Positions 43,276-51,010 are shown, numbered from the stretch's first letter. The stretch is DNA of 64,000 nt from Oscillospiraceae bacterium (GCA_021203065.1 JAJQBX010000021.1:194514-258513); one strand, 5' to 3'. Numbers and translations: made by a program. Notes: generated from the letters alone by a model not told the origin.

Positions 43276-44970
43276 ATGGCTAAAAACACAGAAGAAGTTT
43301 CGGATATTGAAGAACTGCATTTAGCAGACCTGCTATATCCGTCAGCAGAAAAGAAACAGGAACATATGAAAAGGGGAGCAGACCTTTCTAAGCTCCCACA
43401 GGACTATGCAAGAGATCTGGAGCTTGAGACGCTTTCCCGACTCATATGCCCGGAGAATTCCCTCAACGCACTCAGGGTCTTCACCCAGCTCTCGACCGAT
43501 GAAGAGACGCTCAACTACCGCCTCGACATCTTGGAGGATTTCCTGAATGTCCCGTCGCTCGAAGCGATTTTATACGAGAACGTTCACAAGCTCTACATAA
43601 ACGAGCATGTCAACATCCAGAAGCTTGGTCTTGCCGACAGCTTCTATGCCCTCAACACCCGCCTCAACTCGCTCAAGACCTACATCGAGTGCATCACGAA
43701 GTGCCATGAATTCTGCGATAAGTACAGAGGCTCGTTCAAGTCGAGGGCTCTCTGTGAGGTCGCCGACTACTTCGCTTCCGTCTATAACTCCGACTACTTC
43801 GCCGAGGTCAAGAAAGAGACAGACGAGTGCCTTGCAGTCTTGGCAAAAGGCGTCAGAAGCGTCACCGTCGGCATCAACTTTGACGACATGATGCGCCCTG
43901 TTGAGGCGATGCTCTTAAGCGTCTCGACAGACGAGATAAAGAAAAAGAGCCGCTTTGACTGGCTCTTCAAGCACCTTGACGGAGAGGGCACACGTGCCAT
44001 AGGCAGAACCCACTCCCTCTACAACGAAAACGGCGGCACAAACGACCTTGAAGCTCCGCTTTTCCGTGAGCTTCGGGAGGTCAACAGCGAATACATCACC
44101 CATTTAGATCGTGCAATCAGGGCTTACTTCAAGAAGAGCACCGAGGACATCCTCACCTTCGAAAGCCAGCTCAGCTTCTACATTGGTGCGAAAAAGCTAA
44201 TCGAAGCCGTCAAGGCAAGAGGTCTTGACATGGTCAGACCCAAGTATCTCCCGATGGAGGAGCGAAAGCTTGTGGCAGAGGGCACATTCGACCTCTCATT
44301 CTACATCCAGATGGTCTCCGAAGACCCGATGAGTAAGCTTGACGGAAAGATCATCACAAACGACTGCGTGATGGATGACGACGGCAGATTCTTCGTCCTG
44401 ACAGGTGCGAATAACGGCGGAAAGACGACCTACACCCGAGCCATCGGCATAGTTCAGGTCTTCGCACAGGCTGGTCTCTACGTCCCCTGCACCCACTGCG
44501 AGATAAGCCCGGTCGACTACATCTACACCCACTTCCCGAAAGAGGAGGAGGTAGGACTCAACACCTCCCGCTTCACTCAGGAGTGCAAGCAATTCAAGGT
44601 CACCATCGACAACTGCACCTCGAACAGCCTGCTTCTGTTGAACGAGTCTATCCAGTCGACAACCCCGACCGAGTGCGTCTATATCGCCACGGAGCTCGTG
44701 AAGTGCTTCCGCTGCATAGGCGTCCGGGGCATCTACGCCACCCATCTGTTGGAGCTTGCAAGAAGCCTCGACAAGCTCAACGCTGAAGTAGATGGCGACA
44801 CCAAGCTCGTCAGCATAGTAACGACAGTAGACCAGACCGCCGACAACCGCCGTCTCTACAAGATCACAAGAGCCGCCCCGCAAGAGTTCGGCTACGCCCG
44901 AAGCATCTACGAAAAATTCGGCGTCTCGTTCGACGAGGTTAAGAAGCGGCAGGAAGAAAACAAGCAGTAA
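43276..44970 (+). CDS. MutS-like ATPase without the mismatch-recognition domain
   Basis: The 564-residue protein has an alpha-helical lever/clamp-like region (about 60-350) and a C-terminal MutS ATPase: Walker A GANNGGKTTYTR near residue 376, then GLYVPCTHCEISPVDYIYTH in part, LLLLNESIQSTTP (the Walker B position, with Asn-Glu), and ATHLLELA near 490. There is no N-terminal mismatch-binding domain with the FxE motif and no Smr domain, so it is neither MutS1 nor standard MutS2. It follows malY closely and ends at a terminator. Role unknown; a DNA-junction ATPase is the general expectation. Confidence 0.86.
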   Translation: MAKNTEEVSDIEELHLADLLYPSAEKKQEHMKRGADLSKLPQDYARDLELETLSRLICPENSLNALRVFTQLSTDEETLNYRLDILEDFLNVPSLEAILYENVHKLYINEHVNIQKLGLADSFYALNTRLNSLKTYIECITKCHEFCDKYRGSFKSRALCEVADYFASVYNSDYFAEVKKETDECLAVLAKGVRSVTVGINFDDMMRPVEAMLLSVSTDEIKKKSRFDWLFKHLDGEGTRAIGRTHSLYNENGGTNDLEAPLFRELREVNSEYITHLDRAIRAYFKKSTEDILTFESQLSFYIGAKKLIEAVKARGLDMVRPKYLPMEERKLVAEGTFDLSFYIQMVSEDPMSKLDGKIITNDCVMDDDGRFFVLTGANNGGKTTYTRAIGIVQVFAQAGLYVPCTHCEISPVDYIYTHFPKEEEVGLNTSRFTQECKQFKVTIDNCTSNSLLLLNESIQSTTPTECVYIATELVKCFRCIGVRGIYATHLLELARSLDKLNAEVDGDTKLVSIVTTVDQTADNRRLYKITRAAPQEFGYARSIYEKFGVSFDEVKKRQEENKQ

Positions 44971-44974
44971 TATC

Positions 44975-45002
44975 AAAGCCCGATGTGAAGTCGGGCTTTT
45001 TT
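44975..45002 (+). terminator. Terminator after the MutS-like gene
   Basis: AAAGCCCGA and TCGGGCTTT form a nine-base stem with a seven-base loop and a T tract. It separates the conserved block from the accessory island that starts at 45009. Confidence 0.9.
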
Positions 45003-45008
45003 CACACC

Positions 45009-45037
45009 TTGCGGAAGGATTATCGATATGGTATAAT
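45009..45037 (+). promoter_or_regulatory. Promoter of the XRE/TPR regulator
   Basis: TTGCGG (45009-45014), 17 bases, TATAAT (45032-45037), 31 bases upstream of the GTG start. Confidence 0.75.
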
Positions 45038-45068
45038 TAGGGTAACAAGATCCGAGGAGGGAGAAATC

Positions 45069-45986
45069 GTGGATAAGAAAGACATTGGCAAATTAATTAA
45101 AACACGTCGTGAAGAAAAAAATTGCACTCAGGAAGAGCTCTGCAATGGAATTTGCACTCCGTCCACTCTTTCAAGAATTGAATCGGGAAAATTCTGTAGC
45201 AATACGAGTGTACTTGCGAGACTTCTTGAAAGGCTTGGTTTATCAGCTGACTATCTAAGAGAAGCCAATAACGACGAAGACTATCTTGTTCGCCAAAAAA
45301 TCCGTGACATAAATCACGTTAACATCAGCGGAGACAGAGAAAAAGCTCGCTCAATGCTTGCTGAACTCGGCAAGAATTACGATAGCTTTTCCGTTGAAAA
45401 CAAGCAACGCTATGAAGTTATAGATACAAAAATGTTGTATGAAGACGGTTTGATTGACGCCAAAACACAGCTTGACCATCTCGAAGATTCACTGCGCCTT
45501 ACTGTCCCGAATTATGACGAGAACAACCTGCCAAAATACATGACCAATATGGAAGCTCAGATTTTGCGGGATATTGCAAACAGTTACGGCGGGATGCAGG
45601 GATATGAATCAGCAGCTACAATACTTACGCACATAAAAGGCAATATCGAGAAAAATATAGTTGATAAAGCGTATTCGGCACGAAAGCTTATAAATGTGTG
45701 CTATAGCCTATCAAAATATCTTGGATTGATGGGCAGATATGACGAAAGTATTCAAGTTTCTCAAGAGGGTATTGAGTGCTGTGAATATGTTTCAAATCTG
45801 AGCAGGCTTCCAAGCTGTATGTATAATTGCGCTTGGTCTTTGGCACGTCGTAACAATGTTGGCGACAAAGAAGAAGCGAAAAAGCTTGCAGAAGAAGCTC
45901 TTTCGCTTTGTACACCGAGGGTATGGGATGCTGACGAATTAAAAGAATGCATTAGCCGCTTGCTTATGGAAATCAAGAATCAGTAA
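45069..45986 (+). CDS. XRE-family regulator with helical-repeat C-terminus (RRNPP-like)
   Basis: The 305-residue protein has an N-terminal helix-turn-helix of XRE type (residues about 5-60: IKTRREEKNCTQEELCNG then STLSRIESGKF), followed by about 240 residues of regular amphipathic helices with TPR-like spacing, the layout of peptide-sensing RRNPP regulators (Rgg, PlcR, PrgX). I chose GTG 45069, which has GGAGGG nine bases upstream and the expected HTH N-terminus. Its last seven bases overlap the end of the convergent secreted-peptide gene. Codon and base usage are AT-richer than in the preceding MutS-like gene. Which peptide it senses, if any, is inference. Confidence 0.82.
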   Translation: MDKKDIGKLIKTRREEKNCTQEELCNGICTPSTLSRIESGKFCSNTSVLARLLERLGLSADYLREANNDEDYLVRQKIRDINHVNISGDREKARSMLAELGKNYDSFSVENKQRYEVIDTKMLYEDGLIDAKTQLDHLEDSLRLTVPNYDENNLPKYMTNMEAQILRDIANSYGGMQGYESAATILTHIKGNIEKNIVDKAYSARKLINVCYSLSKYLGLMGRYDESIQVSQEGIECCEYVSNLSRLPSCMYNCAWSLARRNNVGDKEEAKKLAEEALSLCTPRVWDADELKECISRLLMEIKNQ

Positions 45987-46186
45987 TCTTCCTCATCGTT
46001 GTATGAAATTCCTGCTTCGCAATTTGGTTCGCAACCGGGTTCTTCCTTTTGCTCATCCGAGTATGAAGTGTCAACACCCAATTCCGGCGTTGATTCAGCA
46101 ACTAACGACCCGTCATCAGCTGCAACCGATATTGCCATAGCAAGTGTTGCGAGTACTGCCAAGAGCATTGTAAGTGATTTTTTCAT
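45980..46186 (-). CDS. Small secreted acidic peptide with a Cys pair; candidate signalling peptide
   Basis: The gene encodes 68 residues: a clear Sec signal (MKKSLTMLLAVLATLAMA to about residue 24, cleavage likely near SVAA/DD) and a mature part of about 44 residues, strongly acidic, with GCEPNCEAG near its end. AGAGG eight bases before the ATG and a TGGACA-17-TACAAT promoter support it as a real gene. It overlaps the XRE regulator tail to tail by seven bases and diverges from the secreted protease gene. I know of no family for it. Peptide genes that overlap or adjoin RRNPP regulators are common in known quorum-sensing loci, hence the suggestion. Confidence 0.72.
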   Translation of the reverse strand: MKKSLTMLLAVLATLAMAISVAADDGSLVAESTPELGVDTSYSDEQKEEPGCEPNCEAGISYNDEEDY

Positions 46187-46214
46187 TATAATTACCTCTT
46201 TCAAATATTATTAG

Positions 46215-46225
46215 CTGTACTACAG
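46215..46225. promoter_or_regulatory. Palindrome in the peptide gene leader
   Basis: CTGTACTACAG is a perfect 5+1+5 palindrome between the predicted transcription start and the SD of the small peptide gene. It is a possible regulator site. Confidence 0.4.
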
Positions 46226-46245
46226 TTAGTTCAGCCACAAATTTC

Positions 46246-46274
46246 ATTGTATCACGAATCGAAATTGTTGTCCA
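46246..46274 (-). promoter_or_regulatory. Promoter of the small secreted peptide gene
   Basis: On the minus strand, TGGACA (46269-46274), 17 bases, TACAAT (46246-46251). Confidence 0.65.
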
Positions 46275-46293
46275 GACTTTTCGACTTGCACGA

Positions 46294-46307
46294 TCGGAAA
46301 GTTCCGA
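46294..46307. promoter_or_regulatory. Operator-like palindrome between the divergent promoters
   Basis: TCGGAA-AG-TTCCGA is a perfect inverted repeat that ends two bases before the protease -35 box and lies 20 bases upstream of the peptide gene's -35 box. This is a natural place for the neighbouring XRE regulator to bind. Confidence 0.5.
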
Positions 46308-46309
46308 GC

Positions 46310-46338
46310 TTGACAATTTGATTATTTGCTGATACCAT
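46310..46338 (+). promoter_or_regulatory. Promoter of the secreted protease gene
   Basis: TTGACA (46310-46315), 17 bases, TACCAT (46333-46338). The 95-base leader that follows can form short nested pairings (CCCA with TGGG, CTGCA with TGCAG) before the AGGAGG SD. Confidence 0.7.
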
Positions 46339-46439
46339 GGAGTTACAGCCCACCGCCGAGACTTTCTGCATTCAGTGTACAGGCTTGCAGGATGGGTCGC
46401 AGAGGCTGAGGAAAAATATTTTTTAGGAGGTAAATACAA

Positions 46440-47630
46440 ATGAAAAAACTTTCAAAACTTTTCGCAACTCTTATTGTAGTAGTTCTTACGCTGACGATGG
46501 TGTCGGCAACAGCAACAAGTTATGAGGTGATGGATAATGCAATTTACATCGCATCAGCGGATGTTCCGGAAGAAGCTACAGAATATGCTCTTGATAAGTT
46601 TTCACATTTAAGTGCTGAGTTTGTTGCCAGTATGGGCTTTACCTACGAAGAAGCTTGCTCGATGCGAGTTGCTTCAGGATTTTATGCGGAATCTTGCAAG
46701 GGCACTATAGAGCGTTCGGATGTTTATTACTTTCCTGTTGTAGTTGATAACAAAATTGTTGCTCTAATAACTGTCACTGGTAGTAATGACTCATATTCGT
46801 TCCAATTTGGTGCTGATGAGATGGCTACAGCACTAAATGATTTATCTACAACTGCTCAATCTCCGGTAAAGGTAATGGTTTCTCAGGAAGCCTACTATGC
46901 TGTCATTGGTGATGAGGTAATTTTATTATCAAGTTTACCATACGCTGAGCAGACAGTTATAGATGAACAAATGGAAACAATTGCGATTGAATCAGTAGAA
47001 AATGAAGTTTGCAATGTAATTTCGATCTCGTCGTCTAACGTCTATGATACATCTCTAGTTATTAGTGGTGAATCTGTACAAAGTTATGTCGGAATGATAA
47101 GGAATGTTACCATTGTGGATAATGAAAGAAAAAAATATGATGATGGAACTTTACATGGTACTTGTTGGGCATCTTGCGCTGCCTCCATGATTGATTATTA
47201 TCTTAATGGTGACGGTACAAGTGATGCACTAACGATCAGGGATGATATTCTTAAAGATATTTATGATACAACATCGTCTTATGCTGGAAGTTTAAGTACA
47301 ATGAAAAGTTATATAGAATCATATGTTTCTGGTACTACGATGAAAACGACGTATACCATATCTTGGAGTGATATAAGAACAGCTATACTTACAAATAATG
47401 CACCGTTTTGCACTCAATGGGAGCCCCCGGAGACATCAACATATGCTGCACACGTTATGGTTGTATGTGGATATTATTATGATCCGAGCTATCCAGATGA
47501 TAGCAGTTACTACTATATGAAATTAATGGATCCAAATAATACATCATCATATATTACAATCGAGTATGGAGGCACTCATACTCTTAATAATGTTGAATAT
47601 AGTTGGGAATATACGTTAATGAAAAAATAA
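46440..47630 (+). CDS. Secreted papain-like (C39-like) cysteine protease
   Basis: The 396-residue protein has a signal peptide to about residue 26, then about 200 residues resembling a propeptide, then a papain-like domain. The catalytic Cys is in GTCWASCAASMIDYYL near residue 241, the His in YAAHVMVVCGYYYD near 338, and LMDPNN supplies the usual Asn/Asp. This pattern fits C39-like secreted peptidases rather than the ABC-linked bacteriocin proteases. By count, sampled lines are 30-38% GC against about 62% in the MutS-like gene nearby, which suggests transfer. It diverges from the small peptide gene, which could be its substrate; that is inference. Confidence 0.82.
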   Translation: MKKLSKLFATLIVVVLTLTMVSATATSYEVMDNAIYIASADVPEEATEYALDKFSHLSAEFVASMGFTYEEACSMRVASGFYAESCKGTIERSDVYYFPVVVDNKIVALITVTGSNDSYSFQFGADEMATALNDLSTTAQSPVKVMVSQEAYYAVIGDEVILLSSLPYAEQTVIDEQMETIAIESVENEVCNVISISSSNVYDTSLVISGESVQSYVGMIRNVTIVDNERKKYDDGTLHGTCWASCAASMIDYYLNGDGTSDALTIRDDILKDIYDTTSSYAGSLSTMKSYIESYVSGTTMKTTYTISWSDIRTAILTNNAPFCTQWEPPETSTYAAHVMVVCGYYYDPSYPDDSSYYYMKLMDPNNTSSYITIEYGGTHTLNNVEYSWEYTLMKK

Positions 47631-47695
47631 GCATTTACATATAAGCAACTATCAGATACACATTTATATAGTAATATAAAAAGCTGAGGTGCAAT

Positions 47696-47783
47696 AATGA
47701 AAAAACTACTCGCAATGCTTTTAGCAGTACTTATGTTAATTTCTATGATGTCCGTGACAGCTTGGGCAGATGATGATGACGAC
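47696..47783 (+). repeat. 88-bp identical signal-peptide segment, copy 1
   Basis: The bases from one before the ATG through codon 29 are identical to 49558-49645. The genes differ completely after that point. Confidence 0.95.
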
Positions 47784-48590
47784 CTCGACATCACTGACTC
47801 GCTTGATGGCGCAGACCCGGGACCGTGCTTTTACTCGCTGAGTGAACTTGTCGAGTATCGGAACTACCTGAGGGAAACGGATGAAGACCATGGGGCTTAT
47901 TATGAGAGCTATGACTGCATTGAAAACCTCGAAGGATTATATCTTCCTGAGGGCTTGACCTTTGGCGACATTACTGAGTTCATGGCTGGTACTTATTTCT
48001 ACTACGTCTATTTCGAGCTTGACGGCATAACGCTTGAGTTTACCTACTATTACAACACTGAGGCAGCTGAGCGGGTTGTTGTAGATACTCCGATAATGTA
48101 TGCAAAGGATGGTATCCATTCCGGCAAAGTTCTCGAATCAGCGAGTGGAACTACTGTTTATTACTATAATTTCGCTCCTACTCACAAGACCACTGTCAAC
48201 GAAAATCTGAACTATTTGTGGTATCAGGATGGCTACTATTATAATTTAACACTTATGGGTTCACACGATACAAGCGAAACCGGTTATGAAGAGCTCTATG
48301 GTGACCAGCTCTTGGCAATGTGCAATGCCATATACCATTCATTCAGCGAAGCTTACAACTTCACCGGTATCGCTGACGACGGCAAAGTAAAGCTTTCTTG
48401 GGACGAACTTGCCGAAGACGAAACCTACACCGTCTATTACAAGCGTTCCACCTCCGATGAGTGGAAGGTTGCCGGCACGACGTCAAAGCACAAGGTCAAC
48501 ATCACCGGTCTCAAGTCCGGCGTGAGCTACGATTTCAAGGTTGAGGCAATCGGCGTTGAGTCGGAAAGTGTTACTGTGACCGCTGAGTAA
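47697..48590 (+). CDS. Secreted protein with C-terminal fibronectin type III domain
   Basis: The 297-residue protein has a signal peptide ending near AWA/DD, an acidic Asp run, a central domain of about 180 residues rich in Tyr and Glu that I do not recognise, and a C-terminal FN3 domain (residues about 215-297: AYNFTGIADDGKVKLSWDEL in part, TYTVYYKRS, GLKSGVSYDFKVEAIG). Its first 29 codons are identical at the DNA level to those of the gene at 49559. There is no anchor motif, so it is probably released or held by binding. A hairpin terminator follows. Confidence 0.75.
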   Translation: MKKLLAMLLAVLMLISMMSVTAWADDDDDLDITDSLDGADPGPCFYSLSELVEYRNYLRETDEDHGAYYESYDCIENLEGLYLPEGLTFGDITEFMAGTYFYYVYFELDGITLEFTYYYNTEAAERVVVDTPIMYAKDGIHSGKVLESASGTTVYYYNFAPTHKTTVNENLNYLWYQDGYYYNLTLMGSHDTSETGYEELYGDQLLAMCNAIYHSFSEAYNFTGIADDGKVKLSWDELAEDETYTVYYKRSTSDEWKVAGTTSKHKVNITGLKSGVSYDFKVEAIGVESESVTVTAE

Positions 48591-48617
48591 TCTAAGAAAG
48601 AACTGAGGAGAAATTGA

Positions 48618-48642
48618 AATCCCGCCCACCATGGACGGGATT
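48618..48642 (+). terminator. Hairpin terminator after the FN3 protein gene
   Basis: AATCCCG pairs with CGGGATT. The 16 bases ATTGAAATCCCGCCCA at 48613-48628 recur exactly at 49927-49942. The rest of the gap to 48751 is AT-rich with a weak TATTAT-type -10 box and no gene. Confidence 0.65.
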
Positions 48643-48751
48643 CTCATCCGCAGTCTCTTTCAAAAAAATTATAAATTTTTCGTCCCAATGCAATAATCCG
48701 CCTCCCTGATTTGTATTATAAGTAGAACCAAAACTTCAAGGAGGAATTCAC

Positions 48752-49537
48752 ATGAAAAAGCTATTCACTATTCTTCTTGCAATTGCTCTGATGGTATCCC
48801 TTGTTGCCTGCGGGGCGCAGACGGGGAATGGAGCGGGGATTGATGACACGGCGGACACTTTTTCGGCGGATGTTAGCATAGAGATGTCGGACGAAGTGGA
48901 GATTACGGCAGAGGTTGAGAAAGACAGCACATCAGGCGTTGCCATTATTGAGCTTGTCAAAAGTCAGGAATATGCTGAGTATGAGATAACCGATCCGGAA
49001 CTGATAACTGAGCTTCAGATTCTTTATGAATCATTTGAGTATTTTGTAGCCTATAGCTCTCGTGTACCCGTGCAACCGTATTTTGAAGTGACGTTTACTT
49101 ATGACGGCGAGGAAATCTCCTACAGAGCGGACGAGTATTCGGTAAGTGCGCCGAATATAAAGAGCGGCATGCCTATTTATGAGATTAATTATTATGAGCT
49201 CATTGAGGATATTATCCAGAAACAGACGCAATCGGTCTTCATCACTGAGTATGTCGATGGAGTCGCAGGCGACAGGGTCTATCTGGAAGAGGAGACGTAC
49301 ATTGAATACTTGAATACAATTTATGACTCGCTTGCGGGCGTCACTGATCCGACTGATGAAGAGTTTTCCGGAAAATTCTACAAAGCCACCATTCGCAATG
49401 ACGGAGAAGAGATTGAGTTCTGCGTTGACGAGAACAATCTGATCCAGTTCACCAGTCTTGGAGAAGGCACATTTTCGGTGACTGACGAAATAGATTACTA
49501 TACAGAAATGATTAGTCTGACCATACAGAACCCATGA
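48752..49537 (+). CDS. Lipoprotein of unknown function
   Basis: The 261-residue protein has a lipoprotein signal MKKLFTILLAIALMVSLVAC with the lipid-modified Cys at residue 20. The mature part is strongly acidic (Glu/Asp-rich) and contains two similar halves, around YFEVTFTYDGEEISYRADE (near 110) and FYKATIRNDGEEIEFCVDE (near 208), which suggests a duplicated beta-rich unit. I do not recognise the family. The SD is AAGGAGG. It stands between the two genes with the shared signal peptide. Confidence 0.75.
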   Translation: MKKLFTILLAIALMVSLVACGAQTGNGAGIDDTADTFSADVSIEMSDEVEITAEVEKDSTSGVAIIELVKSQEYAEYEITDPELITELQILYESFEYFVAYSSRVPVQPYFEVTFTYDGEEISYRADEYSVSAPNIKSGMPIYEINYYELIEDIIQKQTQSVFITEYVDGVAGDRVYLEEETYIEYLNTIYDSLAGVTDPTDEEFSGKFYKATIRNDGEEIEFCVDENNLIQFTSLGEGTFSVTDEIDYYTEMISLTIQNP

Positions 49538-49557
49538 GAACTAAAAGGAGGAATCAC

Positions 49558-49645
49558 AATGAAAAAACTACTCGCAATGCTTTTAGCAGTACTTATGTTA
49601 ATTTCTATGATGTCCGTGACAGCTTGGGCAGATGATGATGACGAC
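49558..49645 (+). repeat. 88-bp identical signal-peptide segment, copy 2
   Basis: Identical to 47696-47783, including all synonymous positions, so the copy is recent or maintained by gene conversion. Confidence 0.95.
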
Positions 49646-49894
49646 ACCCTTATAACCGTTGACGAATACGATCCTGAATTGGACGAGATAATGTATGAAG
49701 AAGAAATTCCGGATGAAGAATCAGTTACTTTGGCAGGTACTCAGCCCTATACAGAAACCGATACGGAATATGATTTTAATCCTGTTGAAGAAGGAGAACC
49801 TGATGAGTCCAATCCGACGACCGGAGCATATATTTTATTCTCAGTGCCGATTATGGCACTTGGCATCGCAGTAGCTTTCAAAAAGCGCAAGTGA
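49559..49894 (+). CDS. Small acidic surface protein with NPTTG-type sortase signal
   Basis: The 111-residue protein has a signal peptide, an acidic middle of about 55 residues with no recognisable domain, and a wall-sorting tail: NPTTG near residue 83, a hydrophobic helix (AYILFSVPIMALGIAVAF) and a basic end KKRK. It would be linked to the wall by a sortase. Its signal-peptide DNA is identical to that of the gene at 47697. The SD AAAGGAGG lies 22 bases after the lipoprotein stop, so the two are co-transcribed. Confidence 0.8.
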   Translation: MKKLLAMLLAVLMLISMMSVTAWADDDDDTLITVDEYDPELDEIMYEEEIPDEESVTLAGTQPYTETDTEYDFNPVEEGEPDESNPTTGAYILFSVPIMALGIAVAFKKRK

Positions 49895-49931
49895 CCGGTT
49901 TTCGAAAAGGAAAAAGCAGAAATTATATTGA

Positions 49932-49961
49932 AATCCCGCCCAGAGCAATCCGGACGGGATT
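49932..49961. terminator. Bidirectional terminator between the island and asnA
   Basis: AATCCCG pairs with CGGGATT. The left flank shares 16 bases with the terminator at 48618-48642. On the minus strand it follows asnA and two short hairpins. Confidence 0.65.
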
Positions 49962-49964
49962 ATT

Positions 49965-50001
49965 AATTTGCACATCGTGCAAATTTTGCATAGCATGCAA
50001 A
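49965..50001. repeat. Two adjacent short palindromes after asnA
   Basis: AATTTGCAC-ATC-GTGCAAATT (49965-49985) and TTTGCAT-AGC-ATGCAAA (49985-50001) are two perfect hairpins with the related core TTTGCA. They end just before the asnA stop codon. Confidence 0.8.
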
Positions 50002-50002
50002 T

Positions 50003-51010
50003 TTACAGCAGCTTGATGCCTGCCTTTTCCGCTGTCTCCATCGTGTCCTTGCCCCAGATGGAAACCTGCACTTCGCCGATATGGGCTTTGCCTAAGAGCA
50101 GCATGCAGAGTCTTGACTGACCGATGCCGCCGCCGATGGTGAGGGGAAGATCGCCCGAAAGAAGCATTTTGTGGAATTCGAGCCCCGAACGCCATTCGCA
50201 GCCGGCTTTTTTGAGCTGAGCTTTGAGAGATTCGGCGTCAACCCGGATTCCCATCGAAGAAAGCTCAAACGCACAGCCCAAGGTTTCGTTCCACATGAGA
50301 ATGTCGCCGTTTAAGCTCCAGTCGTCGTAGTCGGGGGCTCTGCCGTCGTGCTTGCTGCCGGATTTGAGGGTGTCGCCGATGCCGATGATGAAAGCGGTCT
50401 TGTGCTCTCTTAGGAACTCGTTTTCACGCTCTTTTGGAGTGAGCCCGGGGAACATATCCTCAAGCTCCTGAGCGGTGACAAAGGTGACGTTTCTTGAAAG
50501 CTGACAGCGGACATTCGGATAGACTTTTGTTATAATCTCAGAGGTGTCGACAACGCAGTCAACAATCTTCTGGACGATGCCCTTGAGGAAATCTAAATTT
50601 CTGTCCTCTCTTGTGATAATTCTTTCCCAGTCCCACTGGTCGACATAGACCGAGTGGAGGTTGTCGAGCTCCTCGTCCCGTCTGATGGCGTTCATGTCGG
50701 TATAGATGCCCTCGCCCTCGTGGAAGCCGTATTCCTTGAGAGCAAGCCTCTTCCACTTCGCAAGTGAATGGACAACCTCTGCATTCTCGCCGGTCTCCTT
50801 TATCTCAAACGAAACCGGTCGCTCAACGCCGTTTAGGTCGTCGTTCAAGCCCCGCATGTTGTCGACAAAGAGCGGAGCGGAGGCACGCTTGAGGTTAAGA
50901 GCCTGACAGAGGCTTAGCTCAAAGCTTCTCTTGATAAGCCCTATAGCCGTCTGTGTCTCATAGGGCGTAAGGCTGCTCGTGTAATCCTTTGGAACAATAA
51001 ATTTACTCAT
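50003..51010 (-). CDS. asnA: Aspartate-ammonia ligase (asparagine synthetase A)
   Basis: The 335-residue class II tRNA-synthetase-like enzyme makes asparagine from aspartate, ammonia and ATP. Typical segments are GLIKRSFELSLCQALNLKR in part near the N-terminus, VERPVSFE near 60, YVDQWDWE near 118 and the C-terminal GGGIGQSRLCMLLLGKAHIGE in part. Length fits AsnA. An SD of GAAAGGA lies close upstream. It begins 18 bases after hisJ and may be transcribed with the histidine operon. Confidence 0.96.
   Translation of the reverse strand: MSKFIVPKDYTSSLTPYETQTAIGLIKRSFELSLCQALNLKRASAPLFVDNMRGLNDDLNGVERPVSFEIKETGENAEVVHSLAKWKRLALKEYGFHEGEGIYTDMNAIRRDEELDNLHSVYVDQWDWERIITREDRNLDFLKGIVQKIVDCVVDTSEIITKVYPNVRCQLSRNVTFVTAQELEDMFPGLTPKERENEFLREHKTAFIIGIGDTLKSGSKHDGRAPDYDDWSLNGDILMWNETLGCAFELSSMGIRVDAESLKAQLKKAGCEWRSGLEFHKMLLSGDLPLTIGGGIGQSRLCMLLLGKAHIGEVQVSIWGKDTMETAEKAGIKLL

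Noticed and set aside
44296-44976. Minus-strand frame of 226 residues opposite the MutS-like gene
   Set aside because: Antisense to the conserved ATPase motifs, no SD, composition typical of a shadow frame.
46345-46440. Riboswitch in the protease leader
   Set aside because: Only short, weak nested pairings are visible and no known aptamer signature is present.
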